Shown here: piece by piece, positions 28,842 through 37,437 of the stretch
Layout: every line of letters starts with the position of its first letter
Numbering within the stretch: the stretch's first letter is position 1
Assembly: GCA_012519205.1 (NCBI GenBank)
Contig: JAAYQR010000023.1
Coordinates: forward strand, 96,140 to 160,139
DNA: 64,000 bases
Direction: 5' to 3'
Origin: Candidatus Epulonipiscium sp.
GTDB lineage: Bacteria; Bacillota; Clostridia; Lachnospirales; Defluviitaleaceae
Program-made: the position numbers and the translations under genes
The notes under the pieces: generated by a model
What the model was told of the DNA's origin: nothing
The model's database searches: none
Seen by the model: only the letters and a program-made list of their open reading frames with translations

Positions 28842-29810
28842 TTATATTACCTGGTTTTCGCCAAATCTCTTTGCAATAGCATTGGCTGAGAGTAAAAGAG
28901 TAATGCTCACTAGGGATTTAAATATACCTATGGCGGTACCATAAGATATTCTACCTAGATTAATCCCGTAAGTTAGGGCATATAGATCCAAAACTTCCGA
29001 GTATTTTTCCACTGCTGGATTCCCTAACAAAAACTGTTGTTCAAATCCAATGTTAATCATACCTCCTATGGTTAAAATCAGAAGTACTATAACTGTAGGT
29101 CTAATGCCCGGCAGGGTAATATGCCATATCTGCTTAAACCTTCCTGCTCCGTCTACCTTAGCTGCTTCATATAATTCCTGATCTATCCCTGTTATTGCAG
29201 CTAGATATATAATGGAGTCCCAACCTGTATCCTTCCATATACCAGAAGCCAATACAATCCACCAAAATAATTTAGGCTTCATCATAAATTGGATAGGTTC
29301 TTTAGTAATATTAAAAAACATTAATATATTATTTATTAATCCATCATCTACAGATAACATCTTTATAATGATTCCTGCTGCAATCACCCATGAAACAAAG
29401 TGAGGTAAATATGAAATGGTCTGAACCGCCTTTTTAAACTTTTTTACCCTTAGCTCATTTAATAAAATTGCAAATATAATGGGAATGATAAATCCAAAAG
29501 CAATTTTTAAAAAGCTCATTGCTAAGGTATTTCTAAGGACTAAATAAAATCTATTATCATTAAACAATGCTGTAAAATGTTTAATCCCCACCCACTTCTG
29601 ACTCCAAAAAGGTTTATCTACACTGGCATATGTGTAATCCTGGAATGCCATAGTCCACCCCCATAATGGGATATACTTGAAAATGACAATCCAAACTGCA
29701 AAGGGAAGAGATAAAAGCATAAGATATCTTTGATCTTTAATCTTCCTCCAGCTCATTTTTTTCTTTTTTTCTAATAAGCCCTGTTTTTTTATTTCAACAA
29801 CTCTCTCCAT
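28842..29810 (-). CDS. ABC transporter permease, LplB/YteP type
   Basis: A 322-residue permease starting at ATG 29810 behind AAGGGGTGGG. A charged N terminus (about 35 residues, KKQGLLEKKKKMSWRK) precedes six helices with the signature YIPLWGWTMAFQDY. The EAA loop is YEAAKVDGAGRFKQIWHITLPG near residue 215. It is the first gene of the operon and is preceded by the shared 84-bp element at 29895-29978. The operon lacks an ATPase, so a general MsmX-like ATPase is presumably shared. Confidence 0.93.
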   Translation of the reverse strand: MERVVEIKKQGLLEKKKKMSWRKIKDQRYLMLLSLPFAVWIVIFKYIPLWGWTMAFQDYTYASVDKPFWSQKWVGIKHFTALFNDNRFYLVLRNTLAMSFLKIAFGFIIPIIFAILLNELRVKKFKKAVQTISYLPHFVSWVIAAGIIIKMLSVDDGLINNILMFFNITKEPIQFMMKPKLFWWIVLASGIWKDTGWDSIIYLAAITGIDQELYEAAKVDGAGRFKQIWHITLPGIRPTVIVLLILTIGGMINIGFEQQFLLGNPAVEKYSEVLDLYALTYGINLGRISYGTAIGIFKSLVSITLLLSANAIAKRFGENQVI

Positions 29811-29894
29811 TTTCCCACCCCTTAAGTAGTTTGATTTTCGTTTGTCTACTGGATTTGTTAGATGTGTATAATTTGTATCAATTCTTATAGGTTA

Positions 29895-29978
29895 TATTGT
29901 TTACTTTTACTTTATATTAATATAAATATGGGAAATGGTATACCCAAAAAAATATATATCAATTACCTTAAAAATTAG
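29895..29978 (-). promoter_or_regulatory. Copy B of the 84-bp conserved promoter-region element
   Basis: Ungapped match to 9986-10069 with 68 of 84 identical positions by hand count. It contains the perfect palindrome TTATATTAATATAA (29912-29925). It ends 84 bases before the LplB-type gene and starts just past the yesN terminator, the position expected for the operon promoter and a YesN or other regulator site. Confidence 0.65.
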
Positions 29979-29980
29979 AG

Positions 29981-30026
29981 AAAAAAAGGGGGTAGAATCT
30001 TCCAGACTTTCTACTCCCTTTTTTTC
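29981..30026 (-). terminator. Terminator overlapping the end of the YesN-type gene
   Basis: A long stem with A-run and T-run (AAAAAAAGGG.. and ..CCCTTTTTTT) around GTAGAA/TTCTAC with one internal mismatch; includes the last codons of the response regulator. Confidence 0.8.
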
Positions 30027-31078
30027 TTAGATTTGTTTTTATATTGGTTTGGACTTAACTTTTCATATTTCCTAAACTTAGTATAAAAATAATCAATATT
30101 TCTATACCCTACTTTCTCCGAAACCTGATAAACTTTTAAGTCGCTACCTAATAGCAATTCCTTTGCTTTTTCAATTCTTACTTTATCGAGATAAGTATTA
30201 AAGCTTTGTTTAGTATAATTTTTGAAAAGCTTTCCTAAATAGGCACTATTGTAGTGGAAGATTTCTCCCAAAGTTTCGACTTTCAAATCCTTGTAATAAT
30301 TGGTATTGATGTAATTTATGATTCTTCTTATGGCATGTTCTGATGAGTTTTCACATAATATGCTAGATATAGTAATCATCTCATCCTTTATATACTCTAA
30401 TAACTCATGGAGACTCTTTCTATTATTAATGTTTTTTATGACTACTTCATTAGGCGTAATTTCCTCTTTTTTATCATAATAATTAAATGTAAATTTATCT
30501 TTTATCTCCATAAAGCATTGTACGCAAAATTCCTTTATATCCTCTATAGTAATATGTCCTTGCTTAAAAAATTCTTCCATTTCCGTAAATACAATGTCTA
30601 ATTTTTCAAAATCTCCATCATCAATAGCATCGTACAATTCCTTTATATTGGTGATGTTTGTAACCTCATTTTCCCTTATTTTTTTTAACTTGCTATCCCT
30701 TTCTATTTCCTGCCTTATTCTTATTATTGTCTCAATCAATTCATCTTCATCTATAGGTTTTAATAAATATGACCTTGCCTGTAGTTGAATGGCTTTCTGG
30801 GCATATTCGAAATCGGAATAACCAGTTAAAATAATGAACTTGGTCCCAAAGCCTTTTTCTTCTTTTCTTGTCTCCTTAATGACCTCTATTCCACTTAAAC
30901 CGGGCATCTTTATGTCAACCAAGACTAAGTCAGGCTGTAAGGTTCTTATTTTTTTAAGACCATCCCTTCCATCGGTTCCTTCCCCACAGACATAATAACC
31001 ATACTTTTCCCAATCAATAATTGTTTTTAGTCCCTCTCTGACAACATGTTCATCATCAATGACCAGAAGCTTCAGCAC
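30011..31078 (-). CDS. YesN-type response regulator with AraC HTH output
   Basis: The GTG at 31078 with GGAGGGATAAAA upstream gives 355 residues. The receiver domain (about 1-120) has the acidic pair DDE, phosphorylation site D55 (LVLVDIKMPG) and lysine in LLKPID. A linker of about 130 residues leads to a C-terminal AraC/XylS double helix-turn-helix (about 250-350; AYLGKLFKNYTKQSFNTYL, KVYQVSEKVGYRNIDYFYTKFRK). It overlaps the histidine kinase gene by 23 bases. Such pairs control adjacent oligosaccharide ABC operons, here probably the one starting at 29810. Confidence 0.95.
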   Translation of the reverse strand: MLKLLVIDDEHVVREGLKTIIDWEKYGYYVCGEGTDGRDGLKKIRTLQPDLVLVDIKMPGLSGIEVIKETRKEEKGFGTKFIILTGYSDFEYAQKAIQLQARSYLLKPIDEDELIETIIRIRQEIERDSKLKKIRENEVTNITNIKELYDAIDDGDFEKLDIVFTEMEEFFKQGHITIEDIKEFCVQCFMEIKDKFTFNYYDKKEEITPNEVVIKNINNRKSLHELLEYIKDEMITISSILCENSSEHAIRRIINYINTNYYKDLKVETLGEIFHYNSAYLGKLFKNYTKQSFNTYLDKVRIEKAKELLLGSDLKVYQVSEKVGYRNIDYFYTKFRKYEKLSPNQYKNKSKKKRE

Positions 31079-32867
31079 TTTTATCCCTCCATTTTGGTGG
31101 TAAGAAAATATCTACTTTGGTTCCCTTATTAATTTGACTTTCAATCCTAATCCCATAAATTTCACCATAAAATAATTTAATTCTTTGATTTACATTACTA
31201 AGACCTATACTCTGCCCCTGGACTGTAGAAGGAAAATCCATACAACTTAATTTCTCACTTATTTCTATTAGTTTATTTTCTTCTATTCCTATGCCATCAT
31301 CCTCAACTGAAATAATAATTTTATTATTTAACTCTTCTATCGTTATTATAATGATTCCCCTGCCTTCTTTACTTTCCAAGCCATGAACAAAGGCGTTTTC
31401 TACTATAGGCTGAAGTAAAAGTGGGAGCACATAATAATTTTCGATATCACAACTTACATTAACTTCATAATCTACTTTATCACCAAATCTAAATTTTTGT
31501 ATCCCCAAGTAGTCCTTGACAAGCTCTATTTCCCCTCGAAGTGCTACTAATCTGTCTTCTACTGCTAGGTTCCTTTTCATTAGCTTGGCTAACTTTTTTA
31601 CTATCATAGCTATTTCTGGCTGCTTATTAGTATGAGCCTTCATGCGGATAGTTTCTAGGGTATTATATAAAAAGTGGGGGTTTATTTGACTTGCAAGCAT
31701 TTTAAATTGTATATCTTTTTGCCTGCTTGCTAACTGTTCTCCCTGAAGCTTATGGTCGTATATTTCGTATATTAGTTTTTGAATACTTTTAATCATCGTG
31801 TTCAAATCCTGGTATAGCTCTCCTATTTCATCTTTTCCCTTAAAGTCTTTTGTTATATTGAAGTCTCCTGATACTACCTTATGCATTTCTTTTCTTAATA
31901 TAATAATTCTCCTACTTATTAGACTAGAGAAGAGAAGAATAAAACCCAAGGATATTATAAAACTAATGCCTATAATAATAAATCCAAGTTTGCTCTTTTG
32001 ATTTGCCTTGCTTAGGATGATGTTAATAGGTACAATAGTTCTAATAGAAAATGGAGTAGAAGATTTTATGGGGTAAAAGTTCTTACCAATAATCATTGCC
32101 TTCTCTCCATTGTATTCTTCTGCTCTATGTATTCTCTTATTAATATCTGTATTTTTTATATCTATTATCTGCCCCTGTATTTCCCGTCTGGTACTGTTTA
32201 CTACTAGCCCATCCCCAATGGTAATAATAGTCTCAAAAGGCTCGTCTTTTATGATAGAATATAGATATAAATCATTTATATTAATAACCAATACTCCTAG
32301 TAGACAACCCCTATCATCCTTTATCACCCTAGATGCGCTTAATAAAGTTTGTCTGCTTATTTCATCATAGGAATATTTCCATACTATTCTTCCATCCCCT
32401 TTGATAGCTTCTTGATACCAGTCTTGTTTTTCTATTTTATCAGTTACCTTTATAAATGCGCCATTATCCAGTAGGGTTTGGTTGTTTACATAAAATCGTA
32501 TGCTGTCTAATTCTTTATAGGATCTAAGGTAATCTTTAAAAGCTACATATTCAGAATAATCCTTAATTATATCCCAGTTATCTTCATAATATTTTAAAGT
32601 GATTTCTTTTAATTTCGCATCAAAATACATCCAGTCGGATACACCCGCCGCTATTCTTAATGTCTCGTTTAATCTCTGCTCTGTCCTAGATGTATTGATA
32701 TTCGCTTCCTCTATGGCTCTTCCTATCACCATACCACGCATACTATTAGTTAAGTAAATACCAACAATCCATACAGGAATCAATACAACTATAATGTATG
32801 TAAATATTAATTTGTTTCGTATTTTCATATTATTGAATACCAGAAGAAGTTTGTTCAAATAGTTCAT
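31056..32867 (-). CDS. YesM-type sensor histidine kinase
   Basis: A 603-residue membrane sensor. Helices near 18-38 and 290-312 flank an extracytoplasmic Cache-like domain. HAMP follows at about 312-365, then the His_kinase domain with phospho-acceptor H in QINPHFLYNTLETIRM near residue 395, and an HATPase domain with PLLLQPIVENAFVHG (N box) and VEDDGIGIEE (G1). Start ATG 32867 has GGGAGATG upstream. Together with the overlapping response regulator it forms a two-component system that probably senses an extracellular glycan or SBP. Confidence 0.95.
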   Translation of the reverse strand: MNYLNKLLLVFNNMKIRNKLIFTYIIVVLIPVWIVGIYLTNSMRGMVIGRAIEEANINTSRTEQRLNETLRIAAGVSDWMYFDAKLKEITLKYYEDNWDIIKDYSEYVAFKDYLRSYKELDSIRFYVNNQTLLDNGAFIKVTDKIEKQDWYQEAIKGDGRIVWKYSYDEISRQTLLSASRVIKDDRGCLLGVLVININDLYLYSIIKDEPFETIITIGDGLVVNSTRREIQGQIIDIKNTDINKRIHRAEEYNGEKAMIIGKNFYPIKSSTPFSIRTIVPINIILSKANQKSKLGFIIIGISFIISLGFILLFSSLISRRIIILRKEMHKVVSGDFNITKDFKGKDEIGELYQDLNTMIKSIQKLIYEIYDHKLQGEQLASRQKDIQFKMLASQINPHFLYNTLETIRMKAHTNKQPEIAMIVKKLAKLMKRNLAVEDRLVALRGEIELVKDYLGIQKFRFGDKVDYEVNVSCDIENYYVLPLLLQPIVENAFVHGLESKEGRGIIIITIEELNNKIIISVEDDGIGIEENKLIEISEKLSCMDFPSTVQGQSIGLSNVNQRIKLFYGEIYGIRIESQINKGTKVDIFLPPKWRDKSAEASGH

Positions 32868-32919
32868 TTTTTACATCTCCCAAAAGAGATACTTTAGTCT
32901 ATTTTATCATTTTTTAAAT

Positions 32920-33561
32920 TTATTGTCCATTTATAATCTTTAGATAAAAGGCTTCTAACCAATGTACTGCCATTAAACCATGACCAGCCTGTGTTGGGTG
33001 AACACCGTCCTTACTCCAATATATAGGGGCTTTCTTTATACATGCAGTGGCAAATATTGAGTCAAAAGGAATATATCCTGTATTAAATTCTCTAGCTAGT
33101 TTTCTTACTGCATTAATTTTAGGGTCCAAGTCTTCTTTCCATAAATCCCTTTGTTCTTCAGTAAATGGGAGGACAAATGGTTCACATAAAATAACTTCTG
33201 CTTCCAATTTTTCTTTGATTGAGCTAATTAAATAACGGACATTTCTTTCGTATTTTTCTACTGACGTTTCCTCATTATCCCCATATTTTCTCCAAGTATC
33301 ATTAATACCTATCATTATGGACACAACATCTGGTTTTAAATCTATACAGTCTTCTTGCCATCTCTCTACTAAATCTATGCTCCTATTTCCTCCTATCCCC
33401 TTATTTATGAACTTAAAGTCAACTTCAGGATGAAGGGCGCCGAGTATACTGGAACTTATCATTGCATATCCCGTTCCCATATTCCCTTCTTCATTGTAAT
33501 TTCGTCCCCATTCGGTTATGCTATCCCCCTGAAAGAGAACCGTTAAATCTTTTTTAAGCAT
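32920..33561 (-). CDS. SGNH/GDSL-family hydrolase, probable carbohydrate acetylesterase
   Basis: A 213-residue cytoplasmic esterase (no signal peptide). All SGNH blocks are present: block I FQGDSITEWG with nucleophile S14, Gly block GIGGNRS, Asn block IGINDTW, and C-terminal KDGVHPTQAGH with the Asp/His pair. Start ATG 33561 has AAAGGGGGAT upstream. The relatives remove acetyl groups from xylo-, rhamnogalacturono- or manno-oligosaccharides. It follows the CE2-like esterase by 16 bases, and both sit beside GH130, supporting intracellular deacetylation of imported oligosaccharides. Confidence 0.85.
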   Translation of the reverse strand: MLKKDLTVLFQGDSITEWGRNYNEEGNMGTGYAMISSSILGALHPEVDFKFINKGIGGNRSIDLVERWQEDCIDLKPDVVSIMIGINDTWRKYGDNEETSVEKYERNVRYLISSIKEKLEAEVILCEPFVLPFTEEQRDLWKEDLDPKINAVRKLAREFNTGYIPFDSIFATACIKKAPIYWSKDGVHPTQAGHGLMAVHWLEAFYLKIINGQ

Positions 33562-33577
33562 ATTATCCCCCTTTTCT

Positions 33578-34561
33578 CTACCAATCCTTAATTTCCTTAA
33601 TTTTAGATGTTAATTGTTCTCCCATTAATTCATGAGTCCTTAAGCTTGGATGGTATGAAATCCCATATCCATCTTCTTCTTTCTGATGATTGAATTCTAA
33701 AAAGTATACCTTCTTATTATTTTTATTGAAGTAGGATACAATGTCTCCTTTTATATAATCCCTAGTTACTTCTAAAACTTCTCCATCTATAATAGGACCT
33801 ATAGCGCAAACAACTTCAGTATTCGGATACTTGCTATATATTTTATCTACAAAATTAATATATGCCCTTGTAAACTCTTTCCTATTGGGAATATGACCGA
33901 AACTAAAATCATTGGTCCCCAAATTAATAACTACGACCTGAGGAATCCAACAGGCAAAGTTCCAGCCTTCATTTTCTGGGGTAATAAATGAATATAAACT
34001 TTGAAGAGTATTACCTATATTTCCTTCATAATCCCTTAGCACCCCATAGCCTGAACGCCCTAAAATCAAGGCTTGGGCATTAAGTTTTCTTGCAGCTATA
34101 GCACCATAAGAAAGATATGCATTATCATATTTAGGCTCATACTCAATGCTTAAATCTCCCTCTGCCCCAAAAGCACAGGTAATAGAATCCCCTATAATTT
34201 CTATTCTTCTATTAGACTCTTTAATAGCATCAAGTTTTTTCCCATCCCCAAAGTCAAAACCTAAAAACTGAACGGTCCCGATATAAAATTCTGTACGCTT
34301 TACCAGCTCTATTTTATGTTCTTTTTCATCTAGATTTTTTGCCAATGTGAATTTTCCTTCTCCTTCAACATGGAGCCCTTGGATTATCGTTTTTCCATCA
34401 AGTATTACATTAAAGTAATTACTTCCAAAAGATTTCAAGGTTACAAGGACTTCCTTCCCATAGAATCTAGCAACAATGCTACTTCCTGACCATGCAAACT
34501 TTGGACCTAATGGATCTTCAAAATCAAATCTGCCTATATATTTGATTTTATCTTTAATCAT
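33578..34561 (-). CDS. CE2-like acetylesterase (jelly-roll plus SGNH domain)
   Basis: A 327-residue enzyme with no signal peptide, start ATG 34561 behind GGAGGGAAGG. The N-terminal beta domain (about 5-105; RFDFEDPLGPKFAWSGSSIVARFYG) and C-terminal SGNH domain match carbohydrate esterase family 2. The nucleophile is S126 in EIIGDSITCAFGAEG, the oxyanion Asn is in NLGTNDFSFG, and the catalytic His is in SYHPSLRTHELMG. CE2 enzymes deacetylate manno- and xylo-oligosaccharides, and some intracellular members are partnered with GH130 phosphorylases in mannan loci. That pairing is seen here. Confidence 0.88.
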   Translation of the reverse strand: MIKDKIKYIGRFDFEDPLGPKFAWSGSSIVARFYGKEVLVTLKSFGSNYFNVILDGKTIIQGLHVEGEGKFTLAKNLDEKEHKIELVKRTEFYIGTVQFLGFDFGDGKKLDAIKESNRRIEIIGDSITCAFGAEGDLSIEYEPKYDNAYLSYGAIAARKLNAQALILGRSGYGVLRDYEGNIGNTLQSLYSFITPENEGWNFACWIPQVVVINLGTNDFSFGHIPNRKEFTRAYINFVDKIYSKYPNTEVVCAIGPIIDGEVLEVTRDYIKGDIVSYFNKNNKKVYFLEFNHQKEEDGYGISYHPSLRTHELMGEQLTSKIKEIKDW

Positions 34562-34588
34562 AACCTTCCCTCCAAATATATTAATATG

Positions 34589-34615
34589 AAAAATGGAACG
34601 GTCAAGACCGTTCCA
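34589..34615 (-). terminator. Intra-operon terminator between GH130 and CE2-like gene
   Basis: Ten-bp perfect stem TGGAACGGTC / GACCGTTCCA with a two-base loop, followed on the minus strand by TTTTT. It would limit read-through from GH130 into the esterases. Confidence 0.8.
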
Positions 34616-34631
34616 TCAAGATTGTTGTAAG

Positions 34632-35654
34632 TTATATTCTGCCTAATCCTCTATCTTCTCCTACCACTTCATCGTTTTCTATAATATAATTTATTACCTC
34701 ATTAACTGTTGTATAAGCAACTGCTACATAGGTATCTGCAGCCCCATAATAAATTGCAATCCTTCCCGTATCTGCATCATATAAAGTTGCACAGGGGAAC
34801 ACTACATTATCTACAAAGCCTCTTTCTTCGTACCATTCTTCTGGTGTTAGTAAATGATCTTTACAACGGTATTTAACAATAGAGGGATTTTCATAATCTA
34901 ATATTACCCCCCCAACACTATACACATATCCATTACAGGTTTGAGATACCCCATGATAAAACATAAGCCATCCTTTAGTTGTTTCGATGGGTGCAGGACC
35001 TCCTCCTATTTTAAGCCCCTGCCACCAGCCCTGGCCACCTTTACTCATTACATGACGGTGATTTCCCCAATATTTTAAATCCGGACTTTCACTTACAAAA
35101 ATATCTCCAAAAGGTGTATGCCCGCCATCACTGGGCCTAGAAAGAAGCATAAACATATCATTTATTTTCTTAGGAAATAATACTCCATTTCTGTTAAAAG
35201 GCAGGAAGGGATTTTCAAGACGGACAAAAGTTTTAAAGTCCTTTGTCTTAGCTAAACCTATAGCTGCCCCATAAAAATCTGTACACCAAATAATATAGTA
35301 TGTATCTTCTACCTTAACCAAGCGAGGATCATAAGCGTATCTTGGGTTGTATGGTTTCCCTTCCTCATCGATGAAGTCAATTGGTTTTGAATCAATATCC
35401 CAATTAAGTCCATCCTCACTCCATCCCATGGATAGATGAGGTCTACCATTTACTGTTTCTGCTCTAAATACCCCAATATATTTACCTTCATATGGAATAA
35501 CTGCACTATTAAAGATTCTTGATATTCCTTTGGCAGGATTACGTTTGATAATAGGATTATTACTATGCCGCCATACTGGAAGTTCATATCCTTTGGGTTT
35601 ATCTTCCCATGGCATATTTGGTAAGCTTCCCCCAATAATTTTTACTTCTCTCAT
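34632..35654 (-). CDS. GH130 family beta-mannoside phosphorylase
   Basis: A 340-residue cytoplasmic enzyme that cleaves beta-mannosidic bonds with phosphate to release mannose 1-phosphate. Five-bladed propeller motifs include FNSAVIPYEGKYIGVFRAE, HLSMGWSEDGLNW and RYAYDPRLVKVEDTYYIIWCTD; D109 in YDPR matches the catalytic aspartate of the family. Later motifs GWWQGLKIGGGPAPI and FYHGVS fit. Start ATG 35654 behind CAGGAGGGAC. Whether the substrate is beta-1,4 or beta-1,2 linked, or mannosyl-glucose, cannot be told. A promoter and LacI-type operator lie directly upstream. Confidence 0.9.
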   Translation of the reverse strand: MREVKIIGGSLPNMPWEDKPKGYELPVWRHSNNPIIKRNPAKGISRIFNSAVIPYEGKYIGVFRAETVNGRPHLSMGWSEDGLNWDIDSKPIDFIDEEGKPYNPRYAYDPRLVKVEDTYYIIWCTDFYGAAIGLAKTKDFKTFVRLENPFLPFNRNGVLFPKKINDMFMLLSRPSDGGHTPFGDIFVSESPDLKYWGNHRHVMSKGGQGWWQGLKIGGGPAPIETTKGWLMFYHGVSQTCNGYVYSVGGVILDYENPSIVKYRCKDHLLTPEEWYEERGFVDNVVFPCATLYDADTGRIAIYYGAADTYVAVAYTTVNEVINYIIENDEVVGEDRGLGRI

Positions 35655-35692
35655 TTTTGTCCCTCCTGTAATTAACTTAATTAACTCATTAC

Positions 35693-35704
35693 CTAATCGT
35701 TTAG
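35693..35704 (-). promoter_or_regulatory. Putative LacI-family operator in front of GH130
   Basis: CTAATCGTTTAG, a near-palindrome with a central CG, lies 11 bases downstream of the -10, at the expected transcription start. Its minus-strand core AACGATTA recurs at the same place upstream of lacI (36830-36840). Confidence 0.6.
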
Positions 35705-35715
35705 TTTACAACTTA

Positions 35716-35744
35716 ATTATACTGTATCTTATAACTAAAATCAA
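35716..35744 (-). promoter_or_regulatory. Sigma-A-type promoter for GH130
   Basis: TTGATT (35744-35739) and TATAAT (35721-35716) on the minus strand with a 17-base spacer. Confidence 0.7.
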
Positions 35745-35765
35745 TATCTTTATTTTACTTTTCAT

Positions 35766-36779
35766 TTATTCTTTATTTATTACTTTAACCGAATCCCTAT
35801 GGACAATTTTACCATTAACTAAGATTCTACCATATTTTCTATCCGGATTTTTAACCTTTTTTACAATCAGTCTAGCTACAGTTCTTGCCATATTTTCTAT
35901 ATCTACTTGTATAGTTGTTAATTTAGGATGAGATATGATAGCATAAATATCATTATCAAATCCCACGACAGAGCAATCATCAGGAATGTTATACCCTTTT
36001 TCGTTTAGGGCCTGAATTAAATTATATGCAACTTGATCACAATTACATACGAAGGCTGTAGGGAATTCCTTAGGTATTTCCAGGTTTATAAGTCTTCCCT
36101 GTTCATCCCTATCATTAATAATGTATTCTTCTTTTAGTTTTGATCCATTTTCCAAAAGAGATTTGTAATAACCTAAAAATCTATCCTGTATGCTGCTAGT
36201 AGCATAAACATTTCCTACAAAAGCTATTTTCTTATGACCACATCTCATAAGGTAATTAGTTATTTCATAGGATGCATAAAAATTATCCATAATAACATAA
36301 TCAACATCAGTAGAATCATCATAAAAATCCAAAAAAATCATAGGCATATTAACACTCTTTATTTTTTCACAATATGATTTACTTATTTGTCCAAGAACTA
36401 TGAATCCATCTATCTTATTTTCATAATAAACCCTAGGCAATCCTCCCTGTTTTTCATCAGTTTCACTTACGATTTGCAAAATCCCATAATACTGATAGGC
36501 TTCTAGGGCCTTTGATATATGTTGGAAGAAATTTAAATAAAATGATTGATGCTCTCCTATAAAACGCTCCGCAATTAAAACACCTATATTATATGAATAT
36601 CCTTCCTTCATTCCCTTAGCCATGGTATTATATCTATATCCCATTTCTTCAGCTAATGCAACAATTTTATTTCTTAATTCTTCACTAACACCCTCTTTAT
36701 TGTTTAAAGCCTTAGACACCGTTACATTGCTCACGTTTAGTCTCTTTGCTATATCCTTCATAGTTATATTTTTTTTCAT
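35766..36779 (-). CDS. LacI family transcriptional regulator
   Basis: ATG at 36779 (MKKNITMKDIAKRLNVSNVTVSKALNNKEG) preceded by AGGAGGC gives 337 residues; the frame is open 17 codons further without a ribosome site. The N-terminal helix-turn-helix and hinge (about 4-60) are followed by a periplasmic-binding-like effector domain (NIGVLIAERF, GFIVLGQ, DRFLGYYKSLL, VVGFDNDIYAIISHPKLTTIQVD). Operators with a shared core sit at its own promoter and at GH130, so it probably autoregulates and controls mannoside phosphorolysis, with a sugar as inducer. Confidence 0.93.
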   Translation of the reverse strand: MKKNITMKDIAKRLNVSNVTVSKALNNKEGVSEELRNKIVALAEEMGYRYNTMAKGMKEGYSYNIGVLIAERFIGEHQSFYLNFFQHISKALEAYQYYGILQIVSETDEKQGGLPRVYYENKIDGFIVLGQISKSYCEKIKSVNMPMIFLDFYDDSTDVDYVIMDNFYASYEITNYLMRCGHKKIAFVGNVYATSSIQDRFLGYYKSLLENGSKLKEEYIINDRDEQGRLINLEIPKEFPTAFVCNCDQVAYNLIQALNEKGYNIPDDCSVVGFDNDIYAIISHPKLTTIQVDIENMARTVARLIVKKVKNPDRKYGRILVNGKIVHRDSVKVINKE

Positions 36780-36829
36780 TATTATGCCTCCTGATAATAA
36801 ATTTATGACATACTGTATGCTTTCAGTCA

Positions 36830-36840
36830 TTAATCGTTAA
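36830..36840 (-). promoter_or_regulatory. Putative LacI-family operator at the lacI promoter
   Basis: TTAATCGTTAA lies four bases beyond a TATAAT -10 (36850-36845, minus strand), over the transcription start. It shares TAATCGTT with the GH130 site, and both -10 boxes continue with TAAGTT. Confidence 0.55.
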
Positions 36841-37008
36841 CTTAATTATATCATGTTTATAATAATTTTACTATTATAACTCTTTAAAGCAAAAGTTTTT
36901 ATTAAGTCTCCTTTAGCTAAATATATTTTGATATCTTTACAATAAAGATTCAAAAAAAAGTATATCTATGTTAATATATATTAAAAATACTTATAAGGAG
37001 GAAATTAA

Positions 37009-37437
37009 ATGGCTTTTGAATGGAAAGAACGCTATAGTCTTCAAATTCCTGAAATAGATGAACAACATAAAAATTTATTTGAAATTGGAAGTAGGGCATA
37101 CGAGATAGCCCTTCTAAAAGATGATTATGACCATTACGATGAAATTATGGATATAATAAATGAATTATTAGATTATACTCAATATCATTTTTCTTATGAA
37201 GAGGAACTTATGAAGAAATATGGTTATGCAGGATTGGAAAATCAGTATAATGAACATGAATTTTATATACACAAAATTAGACGTTTATCCGGCGAAAAAG
37301 TAGATGATAATCAGCAAAAGGCAATATTAGATATCTTAGATTTTCTTTCTAACTGGATAAGTAGCCATATACTTATTTCAGACCGCAAATATGCTAATGA
37401 TTTTAAGGAAAGAGGTTTAATATTAGACCTACAATAG
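37009..37437 (+). CDS. Bacteriohemerythrin with one substituted iron ligand
   Basis: A 142-residue four-helix protein that binds O2 at a di-iron centre. Start ATG 37009 has AAGGAGG upstream. The ligands are H20 (IDEQHKNLF), H60 and E64 (HFSYEEE), H83 (NEHEFYIHK), H120 and D125 (WISSHILISD). By spacing to the classic protein (E to first His of the HxxxH pair is 15 residues), the position of the other histidine is Q79, so the seven-ligand set is short by one. Oxygen protection or signalling is likely in an anaerobe. It is monocistronic with a terminator; a divergent LacI gene lies upstream. Confidence 0.9.
   Translation: MAFEWKERYSLQIPEIDEQHKNLFEIGSRAYEIALLKDDYDHYDEIMDIINELLDYTQYHFSYEEELMKKYGYAGLENQYNEHEFYIHKIRRLSGEKVDDNQQKAILDILDFLSNWISSHILISDRKYANDFKERGLILDLQ

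Noticed and set aside
35655..36780. CcpA cre sites in the sugar locus
   Set aside because: No convincing TGWAANCGNTNWCA match was found at the promoters I inspected; the CG-centred sites fit the local LacI better.
37311..37437. Genuine gene overlap between hemerythrin and the unknown minus-strand protein
   Set aside because: The overlapping tail crosses a strong terminator and a one-base change at 37498-37506 would end the gene normally, so an indel is the simpler explanation.
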